Positions 1 to 7,729 of a DNA stretch of 34,777 nt are shown piece by piece. The stretch covers positions 1-34,777 of the forward strand of contig CALAHA010000266.1 of assembly GCA_937891565.1 (NCBI GenBank), given 5' to 3'. The stretch's first letter is position 1. Each line of letters starts with the position of its first letter. Source of the stretch: an uncultured Ilumatobacter sp. GTDB lineage: Bacteria; Actinomycetota; Acidimicrobiia; Acidimicrobiales; Ilumatobacteraceae. The position numbers and the translations under genes were made by a program. The notes below the pieces were generated by a model. The model was given only the letters and a program-made list of their open reading frames with translations, had not been told where the DNA came from and did no database searches.

Positions 1-1239
1 GCATCGACGCAGCAACTCCTCGGCGAGCTCGATCAATTCATTGTTGACGTGATTAAGCCGATGGAGGACGAAGACGACAACATCCGCTTCTTCGACCGCC
101 GTCGCGAAGACAGCCGGACCGACTGGGACCGTGATGGCCTGCCAAATGCCGAGTGGGAAGGCCTGCTGCGCCGGATGCGTGTCGCAGCTGACGAAGCCGG
201 CTTCTATCGGCAGCAGCTGCCGGAACGGTTCGGCGGCAAAAACCTGGGCAGCCTCGACATGGCAATCGTGCGTGAACATTTGGCGCGCAAGGGCCTTGGC
301 CTTCACAACGACTTGCAGAACGAGAGCTCGATCGTCGGCAACCTCGTCACCGTCTTGATGATGGAGAAGTACGGATCGCCCGAGCAACAAGCCGAATGGA
401 TCCCAAAAATGCTTGCCGGCACGGCGCGCATCGGTTTCGGGCTGACCGAACCGCTTCACGGCTCCGACGCCACCTGGATGGAAACCACTGCAACACGTGA
501 CGGTGACGAATGGGTCATCAGCGGTGAGAAGTACTGGAACACCGGCCTCCACCACGCCACCCACGACTACATCTTTGCCCGCACATCCGGTGAGCCAGGC
601 GACGGACGTGGCATCACCTGCTTCATCGTGCCGACCGACTCACCCGGCTTCAAGATCGAAGAGTTCATGTGGACTTTCAACATGCCGACTGATCACGCCC
701 ATGTCCGGTTAAACGAAGTGCGGGTCAATGACGACACGATCCTTGGCGACGAAGGGCTCGGCTTGATGACCGCCCAGCTGTTCGTGCACGAGAACCGGAT
801 CCGCCAGGCAGCGTCGTCGCTCGGAGCCGGGCTGCACTGCATCGACACCGCAGTCGCCTACGCCAATAATCGCACCACGTTCGGCAAGACCCTCTCGACG
901 AACCAGGCCATCCAATTCCCACTCGCCGAACTCGCCACCGAAGCCGAAATGTTGCGTGCCCTTATCTGGAAGACGGCATGGCAGCTCGACACGGGTGTTG
1001 ACCATATGGAGATCACCGACAAGGTCGCGATGTGCAACTACCGCGCCAACCGCTTTGCTTGCAACGCCGCCGATCAGGCGATGCAGACGTGTGGCGGTAT
1101 GGGCTACAACCGGGCAATGCCGTTTGAGCACATCTACCGTCACCATCGTCGCTACCGAATTACCGAGGGCTCGGACGAAATTCAGATCCGCAAGGTCGCC
1201 GGCAAGCTCTTTGGAATGACCGGCCGCGCCAAAGGCTGA
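1..1239 (+). CDS. Acyl-CoA dehydrogenase, 5' end outside the window
   Basis: FAD-dependent acyl-CoA dehydrogenase, expected to introduce the alpha-beta double bond in an acyl-CoA and pass electrons to ETF. The frame is open from base 1, and the residues before the first possible start (GTG at 49) already look like the family's N-terminal helix, so the true start lies upstream. The middle domain carries GFGLTEPLHGSDATWMETTA, the usual FAD/substrate segment, and the C-terminal helical domain ends with RITEGSDEIQIRKVAG. The Glu of TEGSDE (about residue 373 counted from base 49) sits where the catalytic base is in medium-chain enzymes. The chain-length or branched substrate cannot be read from the sequence. 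It is followed by a convergent gene 23 bp away. Confidence 0.93.
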   Translation, partial: ASTQQLLGELDQFIVDVIKPMEDEDDNIRFFDRRREDSRTDWDRDGLPNAEWEGLLRRMRVAADEAGFYRQQLPERFGGKNLGSLDMAIVREHLARKGLGLHNDLQNESSIVGNLVTVLMMEKYGSPEQQAEWIPKMLAGTARIGFGLTEPLHGSDATWMETTATRDGDEWVISGEKYWNTGLHHATHDYIFARTSGEPGDGRGITCFIVPTDSPGFKIEEFMWTFNMPTDHAHVRLNEVRVNDDTILGDEGLGLMTAQLFVHENRIRQAASSLGAGLHCIDTAVAYANNRTTFGKTLSTNQAIQFPLAELATEAEMLRALIWKTAWQLDTGVDHMEITDKVAMCNYRANRFACNAADQAMQTCGGMGYNRAMPFEHIYRHHRRYRITEGSDEIQIRKVAGKLFGMTGRAKG

Positions 1240-1262
1240 GCGATGGAGCGGGCCGGTTTTGG

Positions 1263-1868
1263 TTAGAGGGCGACGTCAGCGACGGTGACGGAGAGCACCT
1301 GGCCTTGGGCTGCATGACTCACGCCGGTGGCGATGTTGCAGAAGAACACGTAGTTGCCCGGCTCAAGATCAAACTCGATGGTCTCGGTACCGCCGCTCTG
1401 CATGTTGCTGGTGCGACCGACGAAGTCGGCACCGAGCGTTGCTTCATCGATAGAGCCGTCAGCGAGCTGCGGAAGTGTCTCGTAGCTTTCGCCGCGAGCA
1501 ATCGCGAAGTGATGCGGAAAGTCGCCGTCGTTGGTGACGTCGAACGTGATGACGCCAGGAATCAACTCGATCGGTGATTCGACGGCCCACTCAACGAGCG
1601 ACACCTCGACGGCCTCCGCAACCTGTTCGGCAGGAATGATCGCATCGGTCACCACAGGTGCTTCGGACACGGGCATACCGGGGTCGGAAATGGGGACCAG
1701 AATCTCGGGCTCGCCAGGGTCAGATTCAGGCTGCTGGGGGGTTTCGCCTTCGGCCTCAACTGAATCGGACGAGGTCGTAGCATCGTCGCTCCCGCCGCAC
1801 GCGGAAAGGGCAAGTATGGCAACGATGGAAACCGTGGAAACCGTGGCGATGAGGGCGGAACGACGCAT
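1263..1868 (-). CDS. Cupredoxin-domain lipoprotein with Gln in place of axial Met
   Basis: Probable exported copper protein of 201 aa anchored as a lipoprotein. From the ATG at 1868 it begins with MRR, a hydrophobic segment and the lipobox LSAC (Cys24). A low-complexity acidic/Pro linker (about 25-75) follows, then a C-terminal cupredoxin domain. Candidate type 1 copper ligands are His119/120 (DFPHHFAI), Cys177 (FFCNI) and His185 (VSHAAQGQ). At the spacing where relatives have Met (H-x4-M) there is Gln190. Starts further upstream exist (GTG 1874, TTG 1898), but the ATG gives the most compact signal peptide. No partner oxidase or respiratory gene is adjacent, so a role in electron transfer or copper handling is inference. 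Confidence 0.8.
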   Translation of the reverse strand: MRRSALIATVSTVSIVAILALSACGGSDDATTSSDSVEAEGETPQQPESDPGEPEILVPISDPGMPVSEAPVVTDAIIPAEQVAEAVEVSLVEWAVESPIELIPGVITFDVTNDGDFPHHFAIARGESYETLPQLADGSIDEATLGADFVGRTSNMQSGGTETIEFDLEPGNYVFFCNIATGVSHAAQGQVLSVTVADVAL

Positions 1869-1904
1869 TCGCACACTCTGACATGTCGGCGGTTCCAAAG
1901 GGGG

Positions 1905-2288
1905 TCACCGGTTGACAGGAATCGGTGCTGGCACGCTCCAATCGAGGGGCATCCGTTCGAAGTCGAAGAATGGAGCTTCGTCCTGCTCGGTAATCGCATC
2001 TTCGATCTGGTCGTAGAAGCCCCGGCCAGTTTATTCGGCGAAGGTGATCGCCACGTCGCTGCCGTCGTTGCGTATGAGTGTCTCGCGGCGTGGCATTCCA
2101 CCCGTCTGCTTCATGTGTGCGTGGAACAACTCAAGGTCACCCGTGTCGTATGCGACATGCTGGCAGGAGTGGTCGCCGTGGCGGCCAACAAACTTGGTCA
2201 CCTGCGACTTCTTCGCCCGGTCGATGGCTGACTTGGCACGCGCACTGGACTTGGCGTTGTGGCGTTCTGCACGCTCGAGATCGCACAG
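1905..2288 (-). pseudogene. Remnant of a VOC / 4-hydroxyphenylpyruvate dioxygenase-like gene
   Basis: One frame on the minus strand reads as the C-terminal half of a VOC-fold dioxygenase: KFVGRHGDHSCQHVAYDTGD near 2150-2210, then an in-frame TAA at 2031-2033, then TGRGFYDQIEDAI and FFDFERMPLDW before a final TGA at 1905-1907. GDHSCQHVAY resembles the metal-ligand His strand of HPPD-type enzymes, and the tail resembles their C-terminal region. The N-terminal domain is missing; upstream the frame closes at 2294, where an AsnC-type remnant begins on the other strand. The premature stop and missing half make it non-functional. The VOC assignment is fairly firm; HPPD specifically is tentative. Confidence 0.6.
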
Positions 2289-2522
2289 GGTTCAGACGAC
2301 GACACGGTCGTAGCGCTGAGTTCGATCACGCAGATTCTCGAGATACACACCGTGACCGGAGTCGGCGATTTGCACCTCCGCATCGTGGCCCGATCCAACG
2401 ATCATCTGCACGAAGTGATGCAGCAGATTGCGGCGGTGCCGACGGTGCAAAGAAGCCAGACTCAATTGGCATTGTCGACCGTTTTGAGTCGAACAATTGC
2501 TGACGTCCTCGCAGGAAACTGA
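2289..2522 (+). pseudogene. Remnant of an Lrp/AsnC-family regulator (ligand domain only)
   Basis: About 78 codons match the C-terminal RAM/ligand-binding domain of Lrp/AsnC regulators: ILEIHTVTGVGDLHLRIVAR, then a helix (DHLHEVMQQIAAV) and the closing strand QLALSTVLSRT. The N-terminal helix-turn-helix is absent; upstream the sequence switches to the antisense VOC remnant at about 2289. A GTG at 2259 could in principle start a short stand-alone domain protein, but the strand LSTVLSRT is typical of full-length regulators. I read this as the 3' part of a gene that lost its promoter and DNA-binding domain. A terminator-like hairpin follows at 2554-2587. Confidence 0.6.
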
Positions 2523-2553
2523 GCGACGAATCGGCTTGTGGCCGGAGTGCTGC

Positions 2554-2587
2554 GCGGATCAGGTCACCCCCCGGAGACCTGATCCGC
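2554..2587 (+). terminator. Perfect 12-bp stem-loop after the AsnC remnant
   Basis: GCGGATCAGGTC (2554-2565) pairs perfectly with GACCTGATCCGC (2576-2587) around a 10-nt loop. It lies 32 bp after the stop of the AsnC remnant and has no T-run, as is common for terminators in high-GC bacteria. It probably belonged to the former regulator gene. Confidence 0.55.
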
Positions 2588-2714
2588 CGCAAGCGCGCCG
2601 ACCCGACAAGATCTAGTCGACGAGGGAACGTTACCGGGACTGTGCCATAAGTCGCACCGCGCGTGGAGCATGATTTGTCGCAATCGAACGCCCGTTGGCG
2701 CGCGCGTGGTGTAA

Positions 2715-3625
2715 AAGCGCGGCATCGTCAGCAGGAACGGACATCTCGAGAGCGAAGTTGACGCGCTTCGCCACTGGCTTCACGACTGGGATTGGCGCGA
2801 TCCGGCCTGGGGTAGCAACGCGATCGAAATCTGGAACTCGGTGCGCGAGCAGTGCCCGATGGCCATGACCGAACGATACGGGCGGGCCTTTATGCCAGTC
2901 ACGATGGAAGCTGAGCGGCGTGAGTACACGCAACACCTGATTGCTCAGGTTCGCGAGAAGGCGAACGATTCCCAGTCAGGTCGTCCGGCCACTGCCGACG
3001 CCGCTGCGCAGTATTCGCAGCACATCCCGGTGCATGGGATCGCCCAGATGATCGGCGTGCCCGACAGCGCCGCGGATCTCTTCCGCGACTGGATCTACTG
3101 CAACTTCCAACTGGCTCCGCGCGACAACAAGGTGCGCGAGCAAGTGACTGCTGAGATGCGGGCCTGTGGCATCTGGCTACGAATCCCGACGACCTCGCTC
3201 GCCTGGCTGCGGTGGTCGAGGACCCGGACGACATGCTCTGGCTCACGTTCACCGAGGAAGTGGTGCGTTACTACGCGCCGGTCACGATGGGCCGCAGGGT
3301 CATTGGCGACACGGAGATCCAGAGTTGCCCGGTCCGTGCCGGCGAGCAAGTGCTGGTTACTTTCCCGGCTGCAAATCACGACCTGCTCGCCTTCGATGAT
3401 CCTCACGAGTTCCGGATTGACCGAGCCGAGAACCGTCACGTTGCATTCGGGCTCGGCGTTCATCGTTGCCTCGGGTCGAATCTCGCCCGGTTGGAGATGC
3501 ACATCGCATTCCACGAGTGGGTGCGCGCGTTCCCGAACTTTTAGCTCGACACGTCAGAAGAAACGATGTTGGCGAACGGCCAGATTCGCGGCCCTCGGAA
3601 CATTCCCGTTGTGCTGGAGGGCTGA
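2715..3625 (+). pseudogene. Decayed cytochrome P450 (internal deletions, frameshift, premature stop)
   Basis: Three P450 pieces remain. The N-terminal piece (about 2760-2905) reads DPAWGSNAIEIWNSVREQCP and then YGRAFMPV. A middle piece begins at EAERREYTQHLIAQV and ends near VTAEM (about 3157). After a frame change at about 3155-3165 the C-terminal piece reads LWHLATNPDDLARL, the K-helix ExxR (TEEVVRYYAPV) and the haem loop FGLGVHRCLGSNLARLE. The I-helix AGxxT oxygen-binding motif is missing between middle and C-terminal pieces, and the B/C-helix region is missing between the first two. A TAG at 3542-3544 interrupts the frame, yet the next codons give the typical tail GQIRGPRNIPVVLEG up to a TGA at 3623-3625. 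The gene cannot make a working P450. Confidence 0.85.
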
Positions 3626-3698
3626 GCCGCTGCAGGACCAAGAGAGCCCTCGTTCCGTGGGGAGACAACGCAAGCGCACTCGTCACCGGTGTCGCCAG

Positions 3699-3893
3699 AC
3701 GTTTTCGAAGACCGCGATCGACATCTACGGGGCTGATGACAAGAACCTGTTCGCGCAACTCACCGTCGTGTTTGGCAACACCAACTTGGCGATTGCCTTC
3801 GAGCACGGTCTGATGTCGCCGCGAAATGGATTGGCCGAAGTCATTGCAACACATCGCGATGCCACGGTGGGCGCACGACTCACTCTTGCTCTA
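3699..3893 (+). other. Unidentified coding-like remnant
   Basis: A 65-codon stretch has protein-like composition: AIDIYGADDKNLFAQLTVVF, NTNLAIAFEHG and EVIATHRDATVG. There is no start codon with a ribosome-binding site and no clean end, so it looks like a fragment. The first half faintly resembles the last strand and helix of a GAF domain as found in GAF-ANTAR proteins, but this is too weak to name. It lies between the P450 remnant and a convergent VOC gene. Confidence 0.25.
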
Positions 3894-3933
3894 GAGCCCC
3901 AAAGGCTCAGAGTGCCAAGACCCGGAGCCAGCG

Positions 3934-4548
3934 TCAGAGTTCGGCCGAGCCGCCCGGCCCGGTGATCGTCGCGGTGAGGCCGCCGCGCTCGGCCGCCACG
4001 ACGTCAATATCGAGACCAAGTGCAGCAAGTGGTCCCATGACGTTGAACGGCAGCGGATGGTTGACCGCAAAATTCTCGAGTTCGACTCCGCCGGGCTGCG
4101 TGGCGCTGGGGAGCGCGGTGTCACCCCAGTCGATGATGAACGGCAGCGTCGACGACGACGGGAAGGTCAGTGCCCAGACCAGCAGCTCGCCGTTCGGGGC
4201 CTTCCGACTCATGTCGTTGATTGGACCCGTGTCGTAGCCAGCGTTGAAGCAAAGGTCGACGAGATCCTCAATTGTTTCGTCGTCGGTGGGCCGTACTGCA
4301 AAGCCAACGAGCCCCGGGCCGTCGAGGTCGTCGATGCCAAACGGCCGAGGAATTTCGGGGTCGGGTTGGCCGGGATCCGGGGCGATAATTTCGAGGTAGC
4401 ACTCGCCGAGGGAGACGAGAGCGTTATGCGTACCGAGCCCGATGTGGGCGCCTCCCATTGCTGGCCTGATGCCCGTCTGTTGCTCAAACCAGTCGATCCC
4501 TTCGGGGAGGTCGGCGACTGCGTACACGAGATGATCGATCACGGCCAT
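3934..4548 (-). CDS. VOC-fold (glyoxalase-like) protein
   Basis: A 204-aa protein of the glyoxalase-like VOC type. The ATG at 4548 is preceded by GAGG about 8 nt upstream and begins with the family's first strand (IDHLVYAVADLPEGIDWFE), followed by GGAHIGLGTHNALVSLGE and YLEIIAPDPGQPDPEIPRPF, which are typical of the glyoxalase-like domain family. The second half (DLVDLCFNAGYDTGP to the end) forms the second VOC unit, with ELENFAVNHPLP. Longer versions starting at 4596 or 4710 would overlap the divergent SDR gene and add residues unlike the family. Substrate unknown; such proteins often sit with oxidoreductases, and an SDR gene diverges 46 bp away. Confidence 0.82.
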   Translation of the reverse strand: MAVIDHLVYAVADLPEGIDWFEQQTGIRPAMGGAHIGLGTHNALVSLGECYLEIIAPDPGQPDPEIPRPFGIDDLDGPGLVGFAVRPTDDETIEDLVDLCFNAGYDTGPINDMSRKAPNGELLVWALTFPSSSTLPFIIDWGDTALPSATQPGGVELENFAVNHPLPFNVMGPLAALGLDIDVVAAERGGLTATITGPGGSAEL

Positions 4549-4580
4549 TTCACGATCCTCGCAGCCGAGCCCAGATTCTT

Positions 4581-4586
4581 TAGTAT
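4581..4586 (+). promoter_or_regulatory. -10 element for a leaderless SDR transcript
   Basis: TAGTAT lies 8 nt before the ATG at 4595; no ribosome-binding site is visible. It lies in the 46-bp spacer shared with the divergent VOC gene. Confidence 0.5.
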
Positions 4587-4594
4587 CAATCGAC

Positions 4595-5341
4595 ATGAGC
4601 ACAAATGAAGAGTTTGCCGGCAAGGTCGCATTGGTCACCGGTTCGTCGAGCGGTATCGGCGAGGAAACTGCCCGCCGCCTGTCTGCACTCGGCGCCACCG
4701 TCGTCGTCAACTCTTCGCAATCGGTCGAAGCCGGAGAAGCGGTCGCGGCAGCGTTGCCGGGGACAGCGACCTACATCCGGGCTGACATCAGCAATCAGGA
4801 CGAAGCCCACGGCCTCATCGACGCGACCATCGAACGATTCGGCCAGCTCGACTTTTTGATCAACAACGCCGGGTGGACCACCGAGGTGCCGCACGACCAG
4901 CTCGACGATCTGACGGACGAGATTTTCCGAAAGACCTTCGACGTCAATGTGTTTGGCACCTGGTGGCTGACCAAGCGGGCAATTCCGCACCTTCGCAAGA
5001 GCGACGACCCGAACATTGTCAACATTACGTCGATCGCAGGCGTCAGGCCGGTGGGCTCATCGATGGCCTATTCGATGACGAAGGCAGCGCTCAACCAGAT
5101 GACGTTGCTGCTGGCGAAGTCCTATGGGCCGATCCGTGTGAACGCAGTTGCGCCCGGCCTCGTGGCCACCCCGTGGACCAAAGACTGGGATGCGCTGCAT
5201 GCCGCTGTCGCAGCCACCGCTCCCGTGCCGCGTTCGGCAACGCCGCAAGACTGCGGTGAGGCTGTGCTTGCATTGCTCCGCAACAAATATGTGTCAGGCG
5301 AAATCTTTGTTGTCGACGGAGGCCTCACTCAAAAGATGTGA
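4595..5341 (+). CDS. Short-chain dehydrogenase/reductase (SDR)
   Basis: A classical SDR of 248 aa, predicted cytosolic NAD(P)H-dependent oxidoreductase. The Rossmann motif TGSSSGIG is at residues 15-22, NNAG at 90-93, and the catalytic Ser146 (NITSIAG), Tyr159 and Lys163 (YSMTK) are all present. The C-terminus YVSGEIFVVDGGLTQKM is the usual end of FabG-like SDRs. VNSSQS after beta-2 lacks a clear Asp for NAD, so NADP is possible. The closest general description is 3-oxoacyl-ACP reductase-like, but FabG itself cannot be claimed. It diverges from a VOC gene. Confidence 0.9.
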   Translation: MSTNEEFAGKVALVTGSSSGIGEETARRLSALGATVVVNSSQSVEAGEAVAAALPGTATYIRADISNQDEAHGLIDATIERFGQLDFLINNAGWTTEVPHDQLDDLTDEIFRKTFDVNVFGTWWLTKRAIPHLRKSDDPNIVNITSIAGVRPVGSSMAYSMTKAALNQMTLLLAKSYGPIRVNAVAPGLVATPWTKDWDALHAAVAATAPVPRSATPQDCGEAVLALLRNKYVSGEIFVVDGGLTQKM

Positions 5342-5348
5342 GGCCTGC

Positions 5349-5624
5349 TCAGTGAGTGGCGACGCAAAACTCGTTGCACTCAGGGTCGCTTAACGTGGTC
5401 CACCGGACGTTCCACTCGTCCTTGTCGTGTACGACGGTGGCGCCGAGCCTCAGGAGTCGCTCGTGGCGAGTGTCGAGTTCGCCGAGCGCCTCGCCACGAC
5501 AAAGTCGGTGAGCGTTTGGAAGCCAATCCAGCTGGCTGTTGATCCACTGAGCGTGTACCTGTTCGACCGAGAGACCCGACTTCGGCTTGACGGGCTTCAG
5601 CGCGTACGCATCTCGGCTAACCAC
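5349..5624 (-). pseudogene. C-terminal half of a VOC/glyoxalase-like protein
   Basis: The last 45 residues, from RHERLLRLGATVVHDKDEW to WTTLSDPECNEFCVATH, match the end of small VOC proteins of about 115-130 aa, where GNEFCV is characteristic (here CNEFCV). The preceding 45 residues do not look like a VOC N-terminus, so the first half of the domain is lost or scrambled. A GTG at 5624 overlaps the end of the upstream thioesterase gene by 28 bp, so the fragment might still be translated. It ends 7 bp after the convergent SDR gene. Confidence 0.55.
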
Positions 5625-6037
5625 GCTGGCAGCCGTGTGGGTCGACCGCCGTTGGTGGTGCAGCCGTGCACGGTCACGCCGGTCGCGTGAGCGAGGAGCT
5701 CGTTGTCTGATCCGGTGGTCACGAGGTAGGCCATCTGGAACGTGGCGCGAGTAACGGCTGCGAGCGAAAGATGGATGGTGATCACGTCATCGAAACGCAA
5801 TGGTTGTCGGTATGTGACGAACGATTCGAGGACAGGTGACTCAAGGCCGGCATCGCGCCACTCTGTGAACGGGTGGCCGACGTGCGCGAGAAACGCGACG
5901 CGGGCCTCTTCGAAGTAGGCGAGGTAGTTGCTGTGGTGGACAATCCCCATGGCGTCGGTTTCAACGAAGCGCACGCGAATCTGGTGAGTGAATTCATAGT
6001 CGGCAGGTGAGGAGGTCGGTTCGACAGACAGGCGCAC
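5597..6037 (-). CDS. Acyl-CoA thioesterase, 4HBT / YbgC-FadM type
   Basis: Hot-dog fold thioesterase of 146 aa predicted to hydrolyse acyl-CoA esters in the cytosol. The signature IRVRFVETDAMGIVHHSNYL followed by AYFEEAR contains the catalytic Asp (Asp28) and the helix typical of 4-hydroxybenzoyl-CoA thioesterase-like enzymes. The chosen GTG at 6037 has GGAAG about 10 nt upstream; a GTG at 6076 would add 13 residues. The 3' end overlaps the VOC remnant. Substrate is not predictable. Confidence 0.85.
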   Translation of the reverse strand: MRLSVEPTSSPADYEFTHQIRVRFVETDAMGIVHHSNYLAYFEEARVAFLAHVGHPFTEWRDAGLESPVLESFVTYRQPLRFDDVITIHLSLAAVTRATFQMAYLVTTGSDNELLAHATGVTVHGCTTNGGRPTRLPAWLAEMRTR

Positions 6038-6102
6038 GCGGTGATTCTTCCACGCGCCGACCAGACCGACTGCCACGCTCTTGTCACGCTCTTGGCACGC
6101 CC

Positions 6103-6113
6103 TGGTCAGACCA
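6103..6113. promoter_or_regulatory. Short palindrome in a divergent promoter region
   Basis: TGGTC-A-GACCA, an 11-bp perfect palindrome, sits between the divergent thioesterase and ybaK starts. Its position suits an operator; no regulator is identified. Confidence 0.25.
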
Positions 6114-6147
6114 AGGTGTGACAGGTCGGTTGCGCGAGGATGGCAGG

Positions 6148-6639
6148 GTGACGCCAGCCGTGAAGATGTTGGAGATTGCTGGCGTCAAGCACGCGATCAG
6201 CGAGTACGACCGGCATCTGTCCGGCGACGGTGCGCTGCGCGACTTCGGCAGGGAGGCCGCCGAAGCGCTCGGCCTCTCAGATGACGAGGTCTTCAAGACG
6301 CTGATCGTGGTCGTTGAAGGTGGGCCGCGCTCACCTGAAATGGTGGTGGCCGTTCTCCCGGTCAGCTGTCAGCTGTCGATGAAGCTGATCGCTGTAGCCG
6401 CTGGTGCGAAGAAGGCGACGATGTGTGATCCGGTCGCAGCGGAACGGTCGTCCGGCTACGTGATTGGCGGCATCAGCCCGCTCGGACAGCGGCGTCAGTT
6501 GCGAACTGTTGTTGATGAGTCCGCTCAACTGTTCGACACGATCTACGTGAGTGGAGGCAAGCGAGGCCTCGACATCGGGCTCGCGCCATGCGACCTGATC
6601 AGCGTGCTCAATGCGACCGTGGCCTTGATCACTACATGA
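6148..6639 (+). CDS. ybaK: YbaK/EbsC-family aminoacyl-tRNA deacylase
   Basis: A 163-aa YbaK/ProX-domain protein, a family that hydrolyses mischarged tRNA (Cys-tRNA-Pro in characterised YbaK). The GTG at 6148 has GAGGA 7 nt upstream. Conserved features are the helix with EAAEALGL, then VFKTLIVVVEG containing the Lys that is conserved in YbaK, the strand region ATMCDPVAAERSSGYVIGGISPLG, and the end TIYVSGGKRGLDIGLAP. The motif GYVIGGISPLG is diagnostic. Length is normal. The exact tRNA substrate is inferred from the family. Confidence 0.88.
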   Translation: MTPAVKMLEIAGVKHAISEYDRHLSGDGALRDFGREAAEALGLSDDEVFKTLIVVVEGGPRSPEMVVAVLPVSCQLSMKLIAVAAGAKKATMCDPVAAERSSGYVIGGISPLGQRRQLRTVVDESAQLFDTIYVSGGKRGLDIGLAPCDLISVLNATVALITT

Positions 6640-6723
6640 GGTCGTCGTCTGGCGACGGCACAACGACCATGTACTCAAAGGTGTTGTAGATGGTTGTCCG
6701 AGCCGAAACGCAACCGGTCGCGT

Positions 6724-7629
6724 TCAGCGAGCGGGGTGGCGTTGCAGGGCTTCGATCCGAGCGACGCGTGTTCGTGCCGCCGGATGTGAGGCAGCCAGCC
6801 GCGCTCGCCAGCCGATGGCGCGGCCGCCCGTGCCGTTGGCGAGGACCTGGCGCAGTGCACTCGCCAACTCGGGGCCGAATCCCATTGCGACAGCGCGTTT
6901 GTCGGCGTCGAACTCAGCGCGCTGGCCAACGAAGTTCCCGAGTGCATCACCCGCACACAACGCTGCGGTGAAGACCCACGACACTGCCTTGAAAAAGGTG
7001 GCCGCGAACTGCCCGGCAGTTCTGATAATCCGCGACTGGCGCCCGAAGCTCTGCGCCGCCGCCTGGCCCACGTTTTCGAAGAAGAAGCCGATTCGAGCCA
7101 GGAATACGACGGGTGCCGACAACCAGTGAGCGATGGTGATGGCCACCGTGTGGAGGCCGAGGTGGTGGCTGATTTCGTGAGCGAGCACGCCACGTAGTTG
7201 GGTCGGCGTCAGCTCCTGGGCAGCGAATGAGGTGACGACGACGAGGTGCCCACCGCAGGCAAAGGCGTTCAACTCGTCGGATGGCAGCACTCGCAGGACG
7301 TAGCGACTTGGTGGCAGGTGGTTGGCCTGGGCGATTTCGGCCCAGGCGGGAGCGATCAGCGCGGCTTCTTCGGGGTGAGCCCGACGTGCACCCAGAATGG
7401 GGGTCAGTACCGCGGTTTGGAAAGGCCGCACGAACAACAATAAGCCGGAGGCGGCGAACACAACGACCGTCCAGCGAAAAGGCACCCCGAAGACCATGTT
7501 GGCTGGCCACCAGAGCAGGCCGAGTGCCAGCAGGCTGAACGGAGCCATCGCAACGACCGGGACGAACGCCCAGATCGCTGATCGTTCGACGCTCCGAGCG
7601 CCCCGTGACCGAGCCATCAAGATGCTCAT
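6724..7629 (-). CDS. M48-family membrane metalloprotease
   Basis: A 301-aa zinc protease of the HtpX/Ste24 group. Two hydrophobic segments lie at residues about 15-40 and 45-65, followed by the catalytic HEISH (His151, Glu152, His155) and a candidate third zinc ligand Glu239 in AEFDADKRA. Another hydrophobic hairpin (about 160-180) lies after HExxH. The ATG at 7629 is chosen because TAAAAT lies exactly 7 nt upstream and no ribosome-binding site is present, so longer versions starting as far as 7779 are unlikely. Family members degrade membrane proteins or process small membrane substrates; which role applies here is unknown. Convergent with ybaK, 84 bp apart. Confidence 0.88.
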   Translation of the reverse strand: MSILMARSRGARSVERSAIWAFVPVVAMAPFSLLALGLLWWPANMVFGVPFRWTVVVFAASGLLLFVRPFQTAVLTPILGARRAHPEEAALIAPAWAEIAQANHLPPSRYVLRVLPSDELNAFACGGHLVVVTSFAAQELTPTQLRGVLAHEISHHLGLHTVAITIAHWLSAPVVFLARIGFFFENVGQAAAQSFGRQSRIIRTAGQFAATFFKAVSWVFTAALCAGDALGNFVGQRAEFDADKRAVAMGFGPELASALRQVLANGTGGRAIGWRARLAASHPAARTRVARIEALQRHPAR

Positions 7630-7636
7630 GATAGAG

Positions 7637-7642
7637 ATTTTA
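7637..7642 (-). promoter_or_regulatory. -10 element for leaderless M48 protease gene
   Basis: On the minus strand TAAAAT is followed by 7 nt and then the ATG at 7629. This fixes the start codon. Confidence 0.6.
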
Positions 7643-7729
7643 TGTGAGCTGGAACTGACTGAATCGAGAAACTCACCCTTCGTGTTTGCGTCCACGTTCA
7701 GGGTGGTGAGCGGCGGAGGGACCGTGTAT

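Noticed and set aside
2259..2522. Functional stand-alone Lrp ligand-domain protein
   Set aside because: Possible in principle, but the first 10 codons overlap an antisense remnant, there is no ribosome-binding site or TANNNT element, and the closing strand is of the full-length regulator type.
2841..3965. A single 374-codon plus-strand frame as an intact protein
   Set aside because: Only the first third is P450-like; after about 3160 the frame is out of register with the real P450 C-terminus, so the length is accidental.
4548..4710. N-terminal extension of the VOC protein to 4596 or 4710
   Set aside because: It would overlap the SDR start and promoter; the ATG at 4548 has a ribosome-binding site and begins exactly at the first VOC strand.
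6640..6723. Short minus-strand peptide ending PSPDDDLM between ybaK and the M48 gene
   Set aside because: No start signal and only about 20 protein-like residues; too short to claim a gene or remnant.
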